A stretch of 64,000 bases of DNA from Diploptera punctata. Its lineage: Eukaryota > Arthropoda > Insecta > Blattodea > Blaberidae. The stretch is from assembly GCA_030220185.1 (NCBI GenBank), contig JASPKZ010009655.1:82312-146311 (forward strand), in the 5' to 3' direction. The notes beneath the pieces are model-generated. The model did no database searches. It saw nothing but the letters and a program-made list of their open reading frames with translations, and had not been told where the DNA came from. How positions within the stretch are numbered: the first letter of the stretch is position 1; each line of letters starts with the position of its first letter. The translations under genes were made by a program, and so were the position numbers. Below, piece after piece: positions 41,180-50,178 of this stretch.

Positions 41180-42238
41180 TCACAGATGTTCTATGTGAGC
41201 GCCTTTTGTTACACGACAGATGTCAAGCCGATATTCAATCTCCTGCCAAACTTTCTGTAGCAGTCCGCGGTCGATATCAGCAATGGCTGCTGTGATGCGG
41301 GCACGCAGTTCATGCAGTGTTGTTGGAAGTGGTGGTACGTAAACATGATCCTTTACAAGACCCCACATGAAGAAATCACACGGGGTTAGATCTGGTGAAC
41401 GAGGTGGCCAATTAATGAGTTGTTGATCACCCTGAGATGCACGGCCTATCCAGCGTTGTGGTAAAGCCGTATTCAAATGGTCTCGAACACTGCCATGGTA
41501 ATGTGGAGGGGCACCATCCAACTGCAGAATGAAATCTGGACTATCCGCTTCAAGCTGCGGAAGGAGCCATTGTTGTAGCATATCAAGGAAAAACATGTCC
41601 GTTCACAGTACGTTCATGAAAGAAAAAGGGCCCATAAACCTTTGCATGGGAAATGGCACAAAAGACATTCACTTTCGGAGAATCGCGTTGATGTTCCAGA
41701 GTTGCATGGGGGTTATCAGTTCCCCAAATCCTTACATTGTGTCTATTCACTTTCCTGAAAGGTGGAAGAAGTCGCTTCATCACTGTAAACTACCCTCTCA
41801 TGGAACCTCATTCTCTTCCATTAATGCGAGAAAATCAACACAGAAGGACGCTCGCAAAGCATAATCGGCGGGTTTTAAGGCTTGAACCAGTTGCAAGTGG
41901 TAGGGTTTCATCTGTAAACGTTTCCGGAGAATCCGCCATACAGTTTTTTGTGGTAGTTGAAGTTCTGTCGCTCCCCGGTAGGTGGATTTCTGTGGACTCC
42001 GCACGAAGCATGTGCGAACGCGTTCGACTGTCTCTTCACTCGTCGACGGACGGCCAGTCGATTTTCGTTTACAGATACAGCCTGAATCCCTAAATTGTGT
42101 GTACCACTTACGAATGGATCTCCCATCCGGCGGGTCTTTATCGTATCTGGTACGGAAATGTCGTTGAACACTAGTCACAGAGTTGTTTACATGGTAATCA
42201 AGCACACAGAAAGACTTCTGATCCCCAGTCAACGCCAT
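41180..42238 (-). pseudogene. Tc1/mariner-class (DD41D) transposase, two frameshifts
   Basis: N-terminus (41,798-42,238): MALTGDQKSFCVLDYH then an RHFRTRYDKDPPDGRSIRKW helix-turn-helix of the DUF4817 type, and RPSTSEETVERVR. Middle (41,583-41,783): VNRHNVRIWGTDNPH and VFCAISHAKVYGPFFF. C-terminus (41,180-41,596): LQLDGAPPHYH and WPPRSPDLTPCDFFMWG, a strong DDE_3-type match. The second and third catalytic Asp codons are at 41,516-41,518 and 41,390-41,392, 41 residues apart. The first Asp (SDEA, 41,773-41,784) lies in a third frame between the open segments. About 350 residues originally; inactive. Confidence 0.9.
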
Positions 42239-42289
42239 TTTCCTTTACTGCTCTGCTGTTGACATCTTGCGGGTGAACTCGGAACAACT

Positions 42290-42397
42290 AAACTTTGAGA
42301 GTTTACCTTTCATACAATATGTCTCACGATATTATATGTTCATTACATTTCACATAATAAATTTCTGAAAACCTGCACAACATTTTGACTTGCCCTG
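42290..42397. repeat. Right TIR of the mariner-class element
   Basis: Reverse complement of 41,061-41,168, ending CTTGCCCTG next to TA. Confidence 0.95.
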
Positions 42398-43613
42398 TAT
42401 ATACAGTAAAAATGGTATAATGCGGAATCACGCGGGACCAAGGATTTTCAAAAAAATTAAGCCATTGAGGTTGTTCACCAGAAATTTTTTTTTCAAATAT
42501 TACAGATTATCACTGATCCTATCCAGTAGACACCGAAAATAAGTAGTAACCTAAAAATAAATAAATATATACGGTAAAACTTGTATAATGCGTAATCACG
42601 TGGGACCAAGAATTTTCAAAAAAATGAAGCCATTGGTGATGTTCACAAGAAAATTTATTAAGAAATTAAAGATTATAACCGATCCAATCCAGTAGACACT
42701 GAAAATAAGTAGTAAGCTAAAAAGAAATAAATATATACAGTAAAACTTGTATAATGCGGAATCACGTGGGACCAAGCATTTTAAAAAATGAAGCCATTGA
42801 AGTTGTTCACAAGAAAATGTATTTAAAAAATTACAGACTATGATCGATCCTATCGTGTAGACACCGAAAATAAGTAGTTACCTAAAATGATATAAATATA
42901 TACAGTAAAACTTGTATAATGCGTAATCACGTGGGACCAAGAATTTTTTCAAAAATATGAAGCCATTGAGGATGTTCACAAGAAAATTTATTTCAAAGGT
43001 TACAGATTATCACCGATCGTTTCCAGTAGACACCGAAAGTAAGTAGTAACCTAAAAAGAAATATATATATACACTAAAACTTGTATAATGCGGAATCACG
43101 TGGGACCAAGAATTTAAAAAAATCAAGCCATTGAGGTTGTTCACAAGAAAATGTATTAAAAACATTACAGATTATCACCGATCGTATCCAGTAGACACCG
43201 AAAATAAGTAGTAACCTAAAACGAAATAAATAAAAAACAGTAAAACTTGTATAATGCGGAATCACGTGGGACAAAGAATTTAAAAAAAAATGAAGCCAAT
43301 GAGTTTGTTCACAAGAAATTTTTAAAAATAATTACAGATTAACACCGATCCTATCCAGTAGACACCGAAAATAGGTAGTAACCTAAAAAGAAATAAATAT
43401 ATACAATTAAACTTGTATAATGCGGAATCACGTGGAACCAAGAATTTTTCCAGAAATGAAGCCATTGAGGTTGTTCACAAGAATTTTTAAAAGAAAATTA
43501 CAAATTATCGCCGATCCTCTCCAGTAGACACCGAAAATAAGTAGTAACCTAAAAAGAAATAAATATATACAGTAAAACTTGTATAATGCGGAATCACGTG
43601 GGACCAAGTATTT
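42398..43613 (+). repeat. Sat167 tandem array, right block (~7 monomers)
   Basis: Continues the array in phase and orientation. The first monomer (GTAAAAATGGTATAATGCGG) matches the variant at 39,747 one higher-order period earlier once the transposon is removed. The last monomer breaks at ACCAAGTATTTTAAATTGTC into R1 sequence. Confidence 0.95.
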
Positions 43614-43745
43614 TAAATTGTCGTAACAAATGCCACTCTTGAATTCCAAATTATCGATAAATTCACGACTCACTTCGTGAATTTATCGATAATTTGGAAG
43701 TAACTCGTGGCATTACATATGATAAACCCTACAATTTTTAATGTT
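43614..43745. mobile_element. R1 hairpin fragment with a perfect 24-bp stem
   Basis: GTAACAAATGCCACTCTTGA then the perfect inverted repeat 43,644-43,667 / 43,676-43,699 (TTCCAAATTATCGATAAATT... ) around an 8-base loop ACTCACTT, followed by GTAACTCGTGGCATTACATA. The same hairpin in less perfect form is at about 36,335-36,400 and 34,785-34,845. Confidence 0.8.
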
Positions 43746-43817
43746 CGTAACTAGCATTGTCATTCGAAATTCAGATATTTCGATACCACATGGCTACTAT
43801 TATATAGGGCTTAACTC

Positions 43818-43895
43818 AGGGCACTATCGAACCAATACGCTTTCAATACATCCCTATCCTGAGCTAATGATTTCCAATCATCCTATGTATAACCT
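43818..43895 (-). pseudogene. LINE-A 3' scrap (-)
   Basis: GGCACTATCGAACCAATACG, CTTTCAATACATCCCTATCC, TGAGCTAATGATTTCCAATC: LINE-A 3' end with a deletion, immediately followed by the next LINE-A copy. Confidence 0.75.
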
Positions 43896-44383
43896 CACTC
43901 ACTCACCCACTGAAACTCTCGAACCCGTAGGTTCAAGGCCGCGCGGACATAAGCTCTCCAAACATCCCTATCCTGAGCTAATGCTTTCCAATCATTCCCT
44001 GTATAATCTACTTCCCTCAAATCATAGTTAATGTTATTCTCCCACCTCATTCTTGGTCTGCCAACAGGGCGTTTTCTCTCTGGCTTTCTTACACGAAGCT
44101 TCCAGGCACCTTTTTCATTCCCCATACGTGTCACATGTCCTGCCCATCGCAGTCTACGTGACTTAACTGTTCTTATTATATCTGGCTTCCTATAAAGACC
44201 CATGTGTTCATTGTTATATAGTATTCTCCATTCACCTGTCTGTTCATCTCTCTTTGGTCCAAACATTTTCCTAAGAACTTTATTCTCTAAAACTCGTAAT
44301 ATCATTTCCTCCCTTAAAGTAAGAGTCCATGTTTCGCACCCATATAATATAACTGGTGGAATAATAGTTTTATATATAGGAAT
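43896..44383 (-). pseudogene. LINE-A 3' segment (-), open frame of 165 residues
   Basis: The minus-strand frame 43,895-44,392 includes YKTIIPPVILYGCETWTL, KMFGPKRDEQTGEWRI, RRLRWAGHVTRMGNEKGAWK, RPRMRWENN and DVWRAYVRAALNLRVRE. The C-terminal part of the RT protein is uninterrupted, indicating a young copy. It lacks the catalytic core; the adjoining 5' part is inverted (44,384-44,475). Confidence 0.9.
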
Positions 44384-44475
44384 TAAATCCACAAAGACAT
44401 TAAATATAGGCTCAATTCTGGAAATGCGTGCTATTATGCTTTACAGAGGCTTTTGATGTCCCAACTCCTGTGTGT
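44384..44475 (+). pseudogene. LINE-A 5' segment inverted next to its own 3' part
   Basis: AATATAGGCTCAATTCTGGA, ATGCGTGCTATTATGCTTTA, CAGAGGCTTTTGATGTCCCA: the part of LINE-A that should lie just 5' of the segment at 43,896-44,383, but in the opposite orientation. Followed by a short minus-strand scrap (AACCTACTTCCCTCAAATCA, 44,478-44,498). Confidence 0.85.
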
Positions 44476-44603
44476 AACCTACTTCCCTCAAATCATGCTG
44501 GCGTGTGGAATGTAAAAAATAGCTATAAGGTGAGAGGTTAATCTGAGATAAAGAAAAATAATAAAAATCAGCTTTTCCCTTGACTTTTCGTCGTAGTGCA
44601 CCT

Positions 44604-44877
44604 GTCTATTCTGTAGTGTTCTGCCCGAGGGCAGGTCTATGCTTTGCAGCTTTACTAGGGAATTATAGGTGTGGTAATTTCCCGTTGTTTTCCGCACCGT
44701 GGGATGATAATGATGATGACCAGATAATGTTCGGGGAGTGTTTGGGCCTCAAAGCCCCCTGACATTTGTCTCCCATATGAGGAAAAACCTCACCCAGGAA
44801 GCTTGTCCCATATGGGAATCGAACCCCGGCCCGCTGCATGACAAGGGAGCACGCTACCTCGAGACCACAGCGGTGAA
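44604..44877 (-). mobile_element. SINE-1 variant (-)
   Basis: Minus strand: head CCGCTGTGGTCTCGAGGTAG, CCTTGTCATGCAGCGGG, box B GGTTCGATTCCC, then CATATGGGACAAGCTTCCTG (different from other copies) and GGTTTTTCCTCATATGGGAG, ending GACCTGCCCTCGGGCAGAAC. The middle segment has diverged or been replaced; the 3' end reads GCAGAACACTA as in LINE-F, unlike GCAGAATTACTA in most SINE-1 copies. Confidence 0.85.
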
Positions 44878-44899
44878 AAAAAAAATATATCCAGATTAT

Positions 44900-45150
44900 C
44901 AATCTTTACACATCTTTTTGTGCCTAAAGTTTTATTTTTCTTCACCACTCTTCTCTATCCATCCACTCCATTTCCTACAGTCCTCTTGTTCTCATTCCAG
45001 TAGCTTCGAGGACTTCCCTTCCTTCTTCTTTCAGCTGGACACCATTCCAATGTTTTTCTGGGTAACCTTTCTTCTTGCATTCGTCGTACATGCCCATACC
45101 AGTTTAATTGCTTGTATTTTATATGACCTATTATTGAATATCTAATAATT
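44900..45150 (-). pseudogene. LINE-E 3' end (-)
   Basis: ATCTTTACACATCTTTTTGT, CACCATTCCAATGTTTTTCT and GCCCATACCAGTTTAATTGC; minus strand reads as IKLVWACTTNARRKVTQKNI then WNGVQLKEEGREVLEAT. Matches 15,655-15,925. Confidence 0.7.
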
Positions 45151-45152
45151 CA

Positions 45153-45501
45153 TCCATCCATAGTAATTCGGCCCGAGGGTAGGTCTTTCACTGCAATTAT
45201 AGCATTTTCATGCTATGCTTTGCAGCTCTACTAGGGAATTGTAGGTGTGGTATCTTCCCGTTGCTTTCCACACTGGTGAAGGTTGTTGTTGTTGATGATG
45301 ATAATTATTATAATGATAAGGATGATGATGGCCATATGATTTCGGGGACCGTTTGGGCCTTAAGGTTTTCCTGACATTTGTCTTACAGGAGAAGAAAACC
45401 CCTATAAAACATCACCCAGAAAAACTGTCCCGACCGGGGATCGAACCCGGGCCCGCTGCGTGACAAGGCAGCATGCTACCTTCATACCACAGCGGTAGAC
45501 T
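45153..45501 (-). mobile_element. SINE-1 (-), near full-length with internal microsatellite
   Basis: Minus strand: GTCTACCGCTGTGGTATGAA, GGTAGCATGCTGCCTTGTCA, box B GGTTCGATCCCC, GGTCGGGACAGTTTTTCTGG, a small insertion around 45,405-45,412, ACGGTCCCCGAAATCATATG, a CAT/ATT tract with AACAACAACAACC, then the 3' part with CATAGCATGAAAATGCTATA and CTATGGATGGATGA. Abuts (AAT)n at its head side. Confidence 0.9.
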
Positions 45502-45502
45502 G

Positions 45503-45504
<2 letters not shown>

Positions 45505-45588
<84 letters not shown>
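45505..45588. repeat. (AAT)n microsatellite
   Basis: About 27 AAT units with one AAC, between SINE-1 and LINE-I; it is the likely tail of neither. Confidence 0.85.
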
Positions 45589-45592
<4 letters not shown>

Positions 45593-46205
45593 ATTATTCC
45601 GGCTTTTACAATGAATATACATTTTTCCGGTACCCATGTTCACAGTTAACTACACATTTGTTTCAACACATTTTTCCATTCTTGTCTGTTCATCCTTATA
45701 TCTTCTTCTATTTCCCATTCCCTCTTAGTTTCATTGATTCCCTGAATCCACGTAATATTTGGTCTACCTTTTTTTTCCTTCCCTGTGGTTCGCAATCCAT
45801 GATTATCTTAGGTAGTCTTCCTTCTTCCATCCTTCTAATGTGTCCGTACCAATTTAATAGTTTCTTTTTTTATAAAATCTAATATTGAATATTGTACCTG
45901 CATTTTTTCTTTTATATATGCATTTCTGATTTTATCCTTCCTGGATATTCGTGCAGAACGTCTCCAGTAGTTCATTTCAGTGGCGAGTAATTTTTTTTTT
46001 CATTTGTGCATTTAAAGCCCACACGTCAGCTCCATAGGTAATAATGCTTCTGATTATTGAATTAAAAATAGTTTTTTTTTTGTTTCTTTGAAGATATGTT
46101 TGTCCCATACTATTCCATTTAGGGCAGATATAGCATACTTTCCTATATTGATCCTGTTTCTTATCTCTGTTTCTTGTTTTCCATCTTTAGTAATTTTAAT
46201 TCCCA
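45589..46205 (-). pseudogene. LINE-I RT C-terminal half (-)
   Basis: The minus strand reads, across frames, NRINIGKYAISALNGIVWDK, IFKETKK, SIITYGADVWAL, EMNYWRRSARISRKDKIRNA, LLNWYGHIRRMEEGRLPKII and MDCEPQGRKK. This is the RT thumb plus C-terminal tail, with the ITYGADVW motif equivalent to LINE-A LYGCETW. It starts and ends at AAT/ATT tracts. Frameshifts and stops are present near 45,770 and 46,070 (homopolymer runs). Confidence 0.75.

Positions 46206-46260
<55 letters not shown>
46206..46260. repeat. (AAT)n microsatellite
   Basis: About 18 AAT units linking LINE-I to LINE-E. Confidence 0.85.
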
Positions 46261-46262
<2 letters not shown>

Positions 46263-46462
46263 AATACATTGGAATGGTGTCCACCTGGAAGAAGGAAAGA
46301 AAGACCTCTAAACTCGTGGATGCAGGAAATGTGAACGGGAATGAGAACAAGTGGCCTGGAGGACATGGAGTGGATGGATAGAGATTGGAGAAGAGAAATA
46401 AAACTTCAGTCACAAAAAGATGTGTAAACATTAAAAATCTGTATATAAATTTAAAAAAAATT
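46261..46462 (+). pseudogene. LINE-E 3' end (+)
   Basis: ACATTGGAATGGTGTCCACC, GAAGAAGGAAAGAAAGACCT, then RDWRREIKLQ-type sequence and GATGTGTAAACATTAAAAAT. The same 3' end as 12.8-13.2 kb. Followed by an ATC tract (46,467-46,497). Confidence 0.7.
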
Positions 46463-46464
46463 AT

Positions 46465-46496
<32 letters not shown>

Positions 46497-47103
46497 TCTG
46501 TTCGATTATCAAGGAGCTCAAATAATTAAAATTCTTACCTCTTTCATGTCTACCGGTGTTGAATGTGTCTTTTGATAATATTTGTTTAATGGATATTCAG
46601 AAAAACAAGGGTTGGTGTAAGTAAGAAAACCATCCTTGGTGTCGGAAAACTATTTGTTCATATTTCTGTATGTTTGCGGTGGAAAATGAGAATTGTATAA
46701 TAGCTGTGTAAAACTTTGCGAGGGGAAGTCGAAATAGAAAAATGTGCGATACGTGGGCAAACACAGCTTTGTGTGGGATGAAAGCAAGACAGTGCTAAAA
46801 GTGCGTGAAGTGGGCATTGTCTGCTCGGCCTGACATCTGCTGACAGCACCGCACAGTCACCTGCTGCTAATTTCATTCCGATTCACAAAAACAATGTAAA
46901 TGTAGAAATCACGTTTTTTACATCATGTATGCCAACTTACTTTACGATGCAATTTATTTTCATTATGAAATTACTTCTTTTACTTTCACAGTGCTATGAA
47001 GTTAGACGCAGACATGTCTCTTTACAAAGAAACTGCACAAGAGTTGTATTTCTAAATAGAATATGTTTATGGGCCCTTCTTTCAAAGGCAGAATGTTTGG
47101 TTA
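46463..47103. other. ATC tract then unassigned sequence
   Basis: A pure ATC run at 46,467-46,496, then about 600 bases with no supported gene. A frame on the minus strand (46,658-46,876) has no motif and is not called. Confidence 0.4.
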
Positions 47104-47931
47104 CTTAATCACTGGCACTATCGAACCCGTAGGTTCATCGCCGCGCGGACATAAGCTCTCCATACATCCCTATCCTGAGCTAATGCTTTCCAATCATTCC
47201 CTGTATAATCTACTTCCCTCAAATCATAGTTAATGTTATTCTCCCACCTCATTCTTGGTCTACCAACTGGGCCTTTTCGCTCTGGCATTCCTACAAGAAG
47301 CTTCCATGCACGTCTTTCATTCCCCATACGTGCAACATGTCCTGCCCATCGCAGTCTACGAGACCTAACTGTTCTCATTATATCTGGCTTTCTTTAAAGA
47401 CCATGTAGTTCATTGTTATGTAGTCTTCTCCATTCACCTGTCTGTTCATCTCTCTTTGGTCCAAAAAATTTCTAAGTACTTTATTCTCCAATACTCGTAA
47501 TTTCCTTTCTTCCCTTAAAGTAAGAGTCCATGTTTCGCACCCATATAATATAACTGGTAGAATAATAGTTTTATATATTTTCAGTTTAATGTTTTTTGAA
47601 AGGAGTTGTGACATCAAGAGTCTCTGCACTGCATAATAGCACGCATTTCCAGAATTGAGCCTATGTTTAATTTCTTTGTGCAACTCATTCCTATTTTTGA
47701 TTATTGTTCCTAGGTATTTGAATTCAGCCACTTCCTCAAAATTTCCCTCATTTGTCATTAGCTGTCCATTTCCATTATATAATGTATTTCTACTTGTGAC
47801 CATATACTTAGTTTTATTGATATTTACTTCAAGTCCTAATTTCTTAGTGTTACTCAATAGTGTGTGCGTGTTGTCCTTTAGTATCTCCTCGCTATCGCCC
47901 AATAGTACTACATCATCAGCATAAACTAACA
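47104..47931 (-). pseudogene. LINE-A (-), best-preserved copy, includes YADD
   Basis: The minus-strand frame 47,378-48,001 contains LVYADDVVLLGDSEEILK with the catalytic YADD codons at 47,912-47,923, then FEEVAEFKYLGTIIKNR, NACYYAVQRLLMSQLLSK, ILPVILYGCETWTL. A one-base loss near 47,468 shifts the frame; the C-terminus continues in 47,118-47,378 (RRLRWAGHVARMGNERRAWK, RPRMRWENN, DVWRAYVRAAMNLRVR). The first 23 residues of the upper frame are read-through of Sat144 sequence and not part of the element. 5'-truncated just before YADD. No GGCCTA insertions. Confidence 0.92.
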
Positions 47932-49243
47932 TGCAAAAAATCCGGTCTGAATCCAAAATTTCAAAATTGAGTTTTCCAAGGCTATAGTGGTGTTTTTCCA
48001 ATAAATGTCAAAAATTTCTAAAATTGAAAAACTGCAAAATTACTATCCAGAGGGTGAGTCCGGGATTTATAATGCAAAAAATCCGGTCTAAATCCGAAAT
48101 TTGAAAAATAAGTTTTCCACGGCTATAGTCTTGGTGTTTTTTTCAAATATTGTCAAAATTTTCGAAATTTCAAAAACTGCAAAAATACAATCTAGACGGT
48201 GTGTCCGGGATTTATAATGCAAAAATTCCGGTCTAAATCCAAAATTTCAAAATTGAGTTTTCCAAGGCTTTGTGTTTTTCCAAAAAATGTCAAAATTTTC
48301 GAAATTTCAAAAACTGCAAAACTACTATCTAGAGGGCTAGTCCGGGATTTATAATGCAAAAAATCCGGTCTAAATCCGAAATTTCAAAATTGAGCTTTCC
48401 AAGGCAATATATAGTCTTTGTGTTTTTAAAAAATGTCAAAATTTCCGAAATTTTAAAAACTGCAAATATACTATCTAGAGGGCTAGTCCTGGATTTATAA
48501 TGCAAAAAATCCGGTCTAAATCCAAAATTTCAAAATTGAGTTTTCCGAGGCTATAGTCTTAGTGTTTTTCCAAAAAATGTCAAAATTTTCGAAATTTCAA
48601 AAACTGCAAAAATACAATCTGGAGGGTGTGTTCGGGATTTATAATACAAAAAATCCGGTCTAAATCCAAAATTTCAAAATTGAGTCTTGGTGGTTTTCCA
48701 AAAAATGTCGAAACTTTCGAAATTTCAAAAAATTGCAAAAATACTATCTAGAGGGTGTGTCCGGGATTTATAATGCAAAAAAACCGGTCTAAATCCAAAA
48801 TTTCAAATTTGAGTTTTCCTTTGTGTTTTTCCAAAAAATGTCAAAATTTTGGAAATTTCAAAAACTGCAAAAATACAATCTAGAGGGTGTGTCCGGGATT
48901 TACAATGCAAGGAATCCAGTCTAAATCCAAAATTCCAAAATTGAGTTTTCCAAAGCTATAAGCTTTGTGTTTTTCCAAAAAAATGTAAAATTTTTAGAAA
49001 TTTCAAAAACTGCAAATATACTATCTAGAGGGCTAGTCCGGGATTTATAATGCAAAGAATCCGGTCTAAATCCTTAATTTTCAAAACTGAGTTTTCCAAG
49101 GCTATCATCTTTGTATTTTTGCAAAAAAATGTCGAAATTTCAAAAACTGCAAAAATAAAATCTAGAGGGTTTGCTCGGGATTTATAATGCAAAAAATCCG
49201 GTCTAAATCCAAAATTTCATAATTGAGTTTTCCAAGGCTATAA
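47932..49243 (-). repeat. Sat144 tandem array, reverse-oriented block (~9 monomers)
   Basis: About 140-bp monomers in the reverse orientation to the main array: TTATAATGCAAAAAATCCGG, TCTAAATCCAAAATTTCAAA, TTGAGTTTTCCAAGGCTATA. The block starts at the LINE-A junction (47,931) and ends at GGCTATA, where the LINE-J tail begins. Confidence 0.95.
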
Positions 49244-50178
49244 TAATATAATAATAATAATAGTAATAAGAAGAAGGAGAAGAAGAAGAAATGTGCACTC
49301 AGGTTGAGCATTAGTGGTTGTTTAGTCTTTACTGTAGTCTGTAATAGTTTTTGTTCTTTTCTCACATGTTATGATGTGGTGTTTCCTACATCTGTTTCCA
49401 CACAACACACACCTGCATTATTCGGTCGGCTCGTGGAACTTCTTGTTTATACACAACCTTGTTTTGAAATCCATGCACTGCGAGTCTTGTTGTGACGTGT
49501 CTCTGGGGGTTGCACTCTCTGGTCCATCTGTCGTCCAGCATGGCAGTTGTGGTGTAGAAATCTATGTCTATTTCCTTCTTCCTATTTCTGATGCTTATGA
49601 ATTTCTGGCATGGTTCTGTGGATTGTAGATAGAATTGGGTTCTTATGTCCTCTATAAAGTAGGTCTCTCTCATGAGTTCGTAAGCAAAACGAGATGGCGC
49701 TGTTTTTATTATTCTCAGGATCCGTGTCATGAACATTGCTTTGACTTTTTCTATTCTTATCAGATCTCCGATCTTAAGTTTTTCCCAAATTATCTCCATC
49801 CCATATGTAATAACTGGTGCCACTGTCGTTTTGAATAACTGCATTGCTGTACCTGTCGATAAGTTGGCCAGATTTGGGATATTGTACGATGTTCGGATGG
49901 CTGCCGCTGCTCTTTCTTGGATGTGTATTCCGAAGGACGTTGCTGTTGTCTGTAGAGTGAATCCTAAATATTTGTATTTTCCCACTTTTTGTAGGGGTTG
50001 ATTGAGTAGTGTTATGTTGTTTTTGATGTTGATTTTCCCCTTTTCTAAATGTCATCTGGACTGTTTTCTCTTCATTTATCTGCACGTTGTTCTCCTGTGC
50101 CCAGATCTCTAAAATCTTTATTGCTTTTTGTATGTCCTCCTTTTCAGTTGCTCCTATCACCATATCGTCTGCACAAAG
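49244..50178 (-). pseudogene. LINE-J: RT palm to C-terminal zinc knuckle, frameshifted
   Basis: Minus strand: CADDMVIGA (catalytic motif, around 50,155-50,175), EKTVQMTFRKG, then after a frameshift near 50,030 KYKYLGFTLQTTATSFGIHI, VAPVITYGMEIIWEK, IRIEKVKAMFMTRILR, LAVHGFQNK. A second shift near 49,400 gives CGNRCRKHHIITC, a C-x3-C-x4-H-x4-C zinc-knuckle-like ending. The tail is (TTC)n then (ATT)n (49,244-49,290). Distinct from LINE-A to LINE-I. It separates oppositely oriented Sat144 blocks. Confidence 0.88.

Larger units (their letters stand above)
41061..42397 (-). mobile_element. Tc1/mariner-class transposon, 1,337 bp, inserted in Sat167
   Basis: 108-bp terminal inverted repeats (41,061-41,168 and 42,290-42,397) start CAGGGCAAGTCAAAATGTTG and differ at about one position. 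TA duplications flank both sides (41,059-41,060; 42,398-42,399). It carries one transposase gene in minus orientation, now frameshifted. The satellite resumes in phase after it, so it inserted after the array formed. The near-identical TIRs suggest a fairly recent insertion. Confidence 0.95.

Noticed and set aside
37995..43613. CRISPR-like regular repeats
   Set aside because: Repeats are contiguous ~167-bp monomers without unique spacers, in a eukaryotic sequence; a satellite and not CRISPR.
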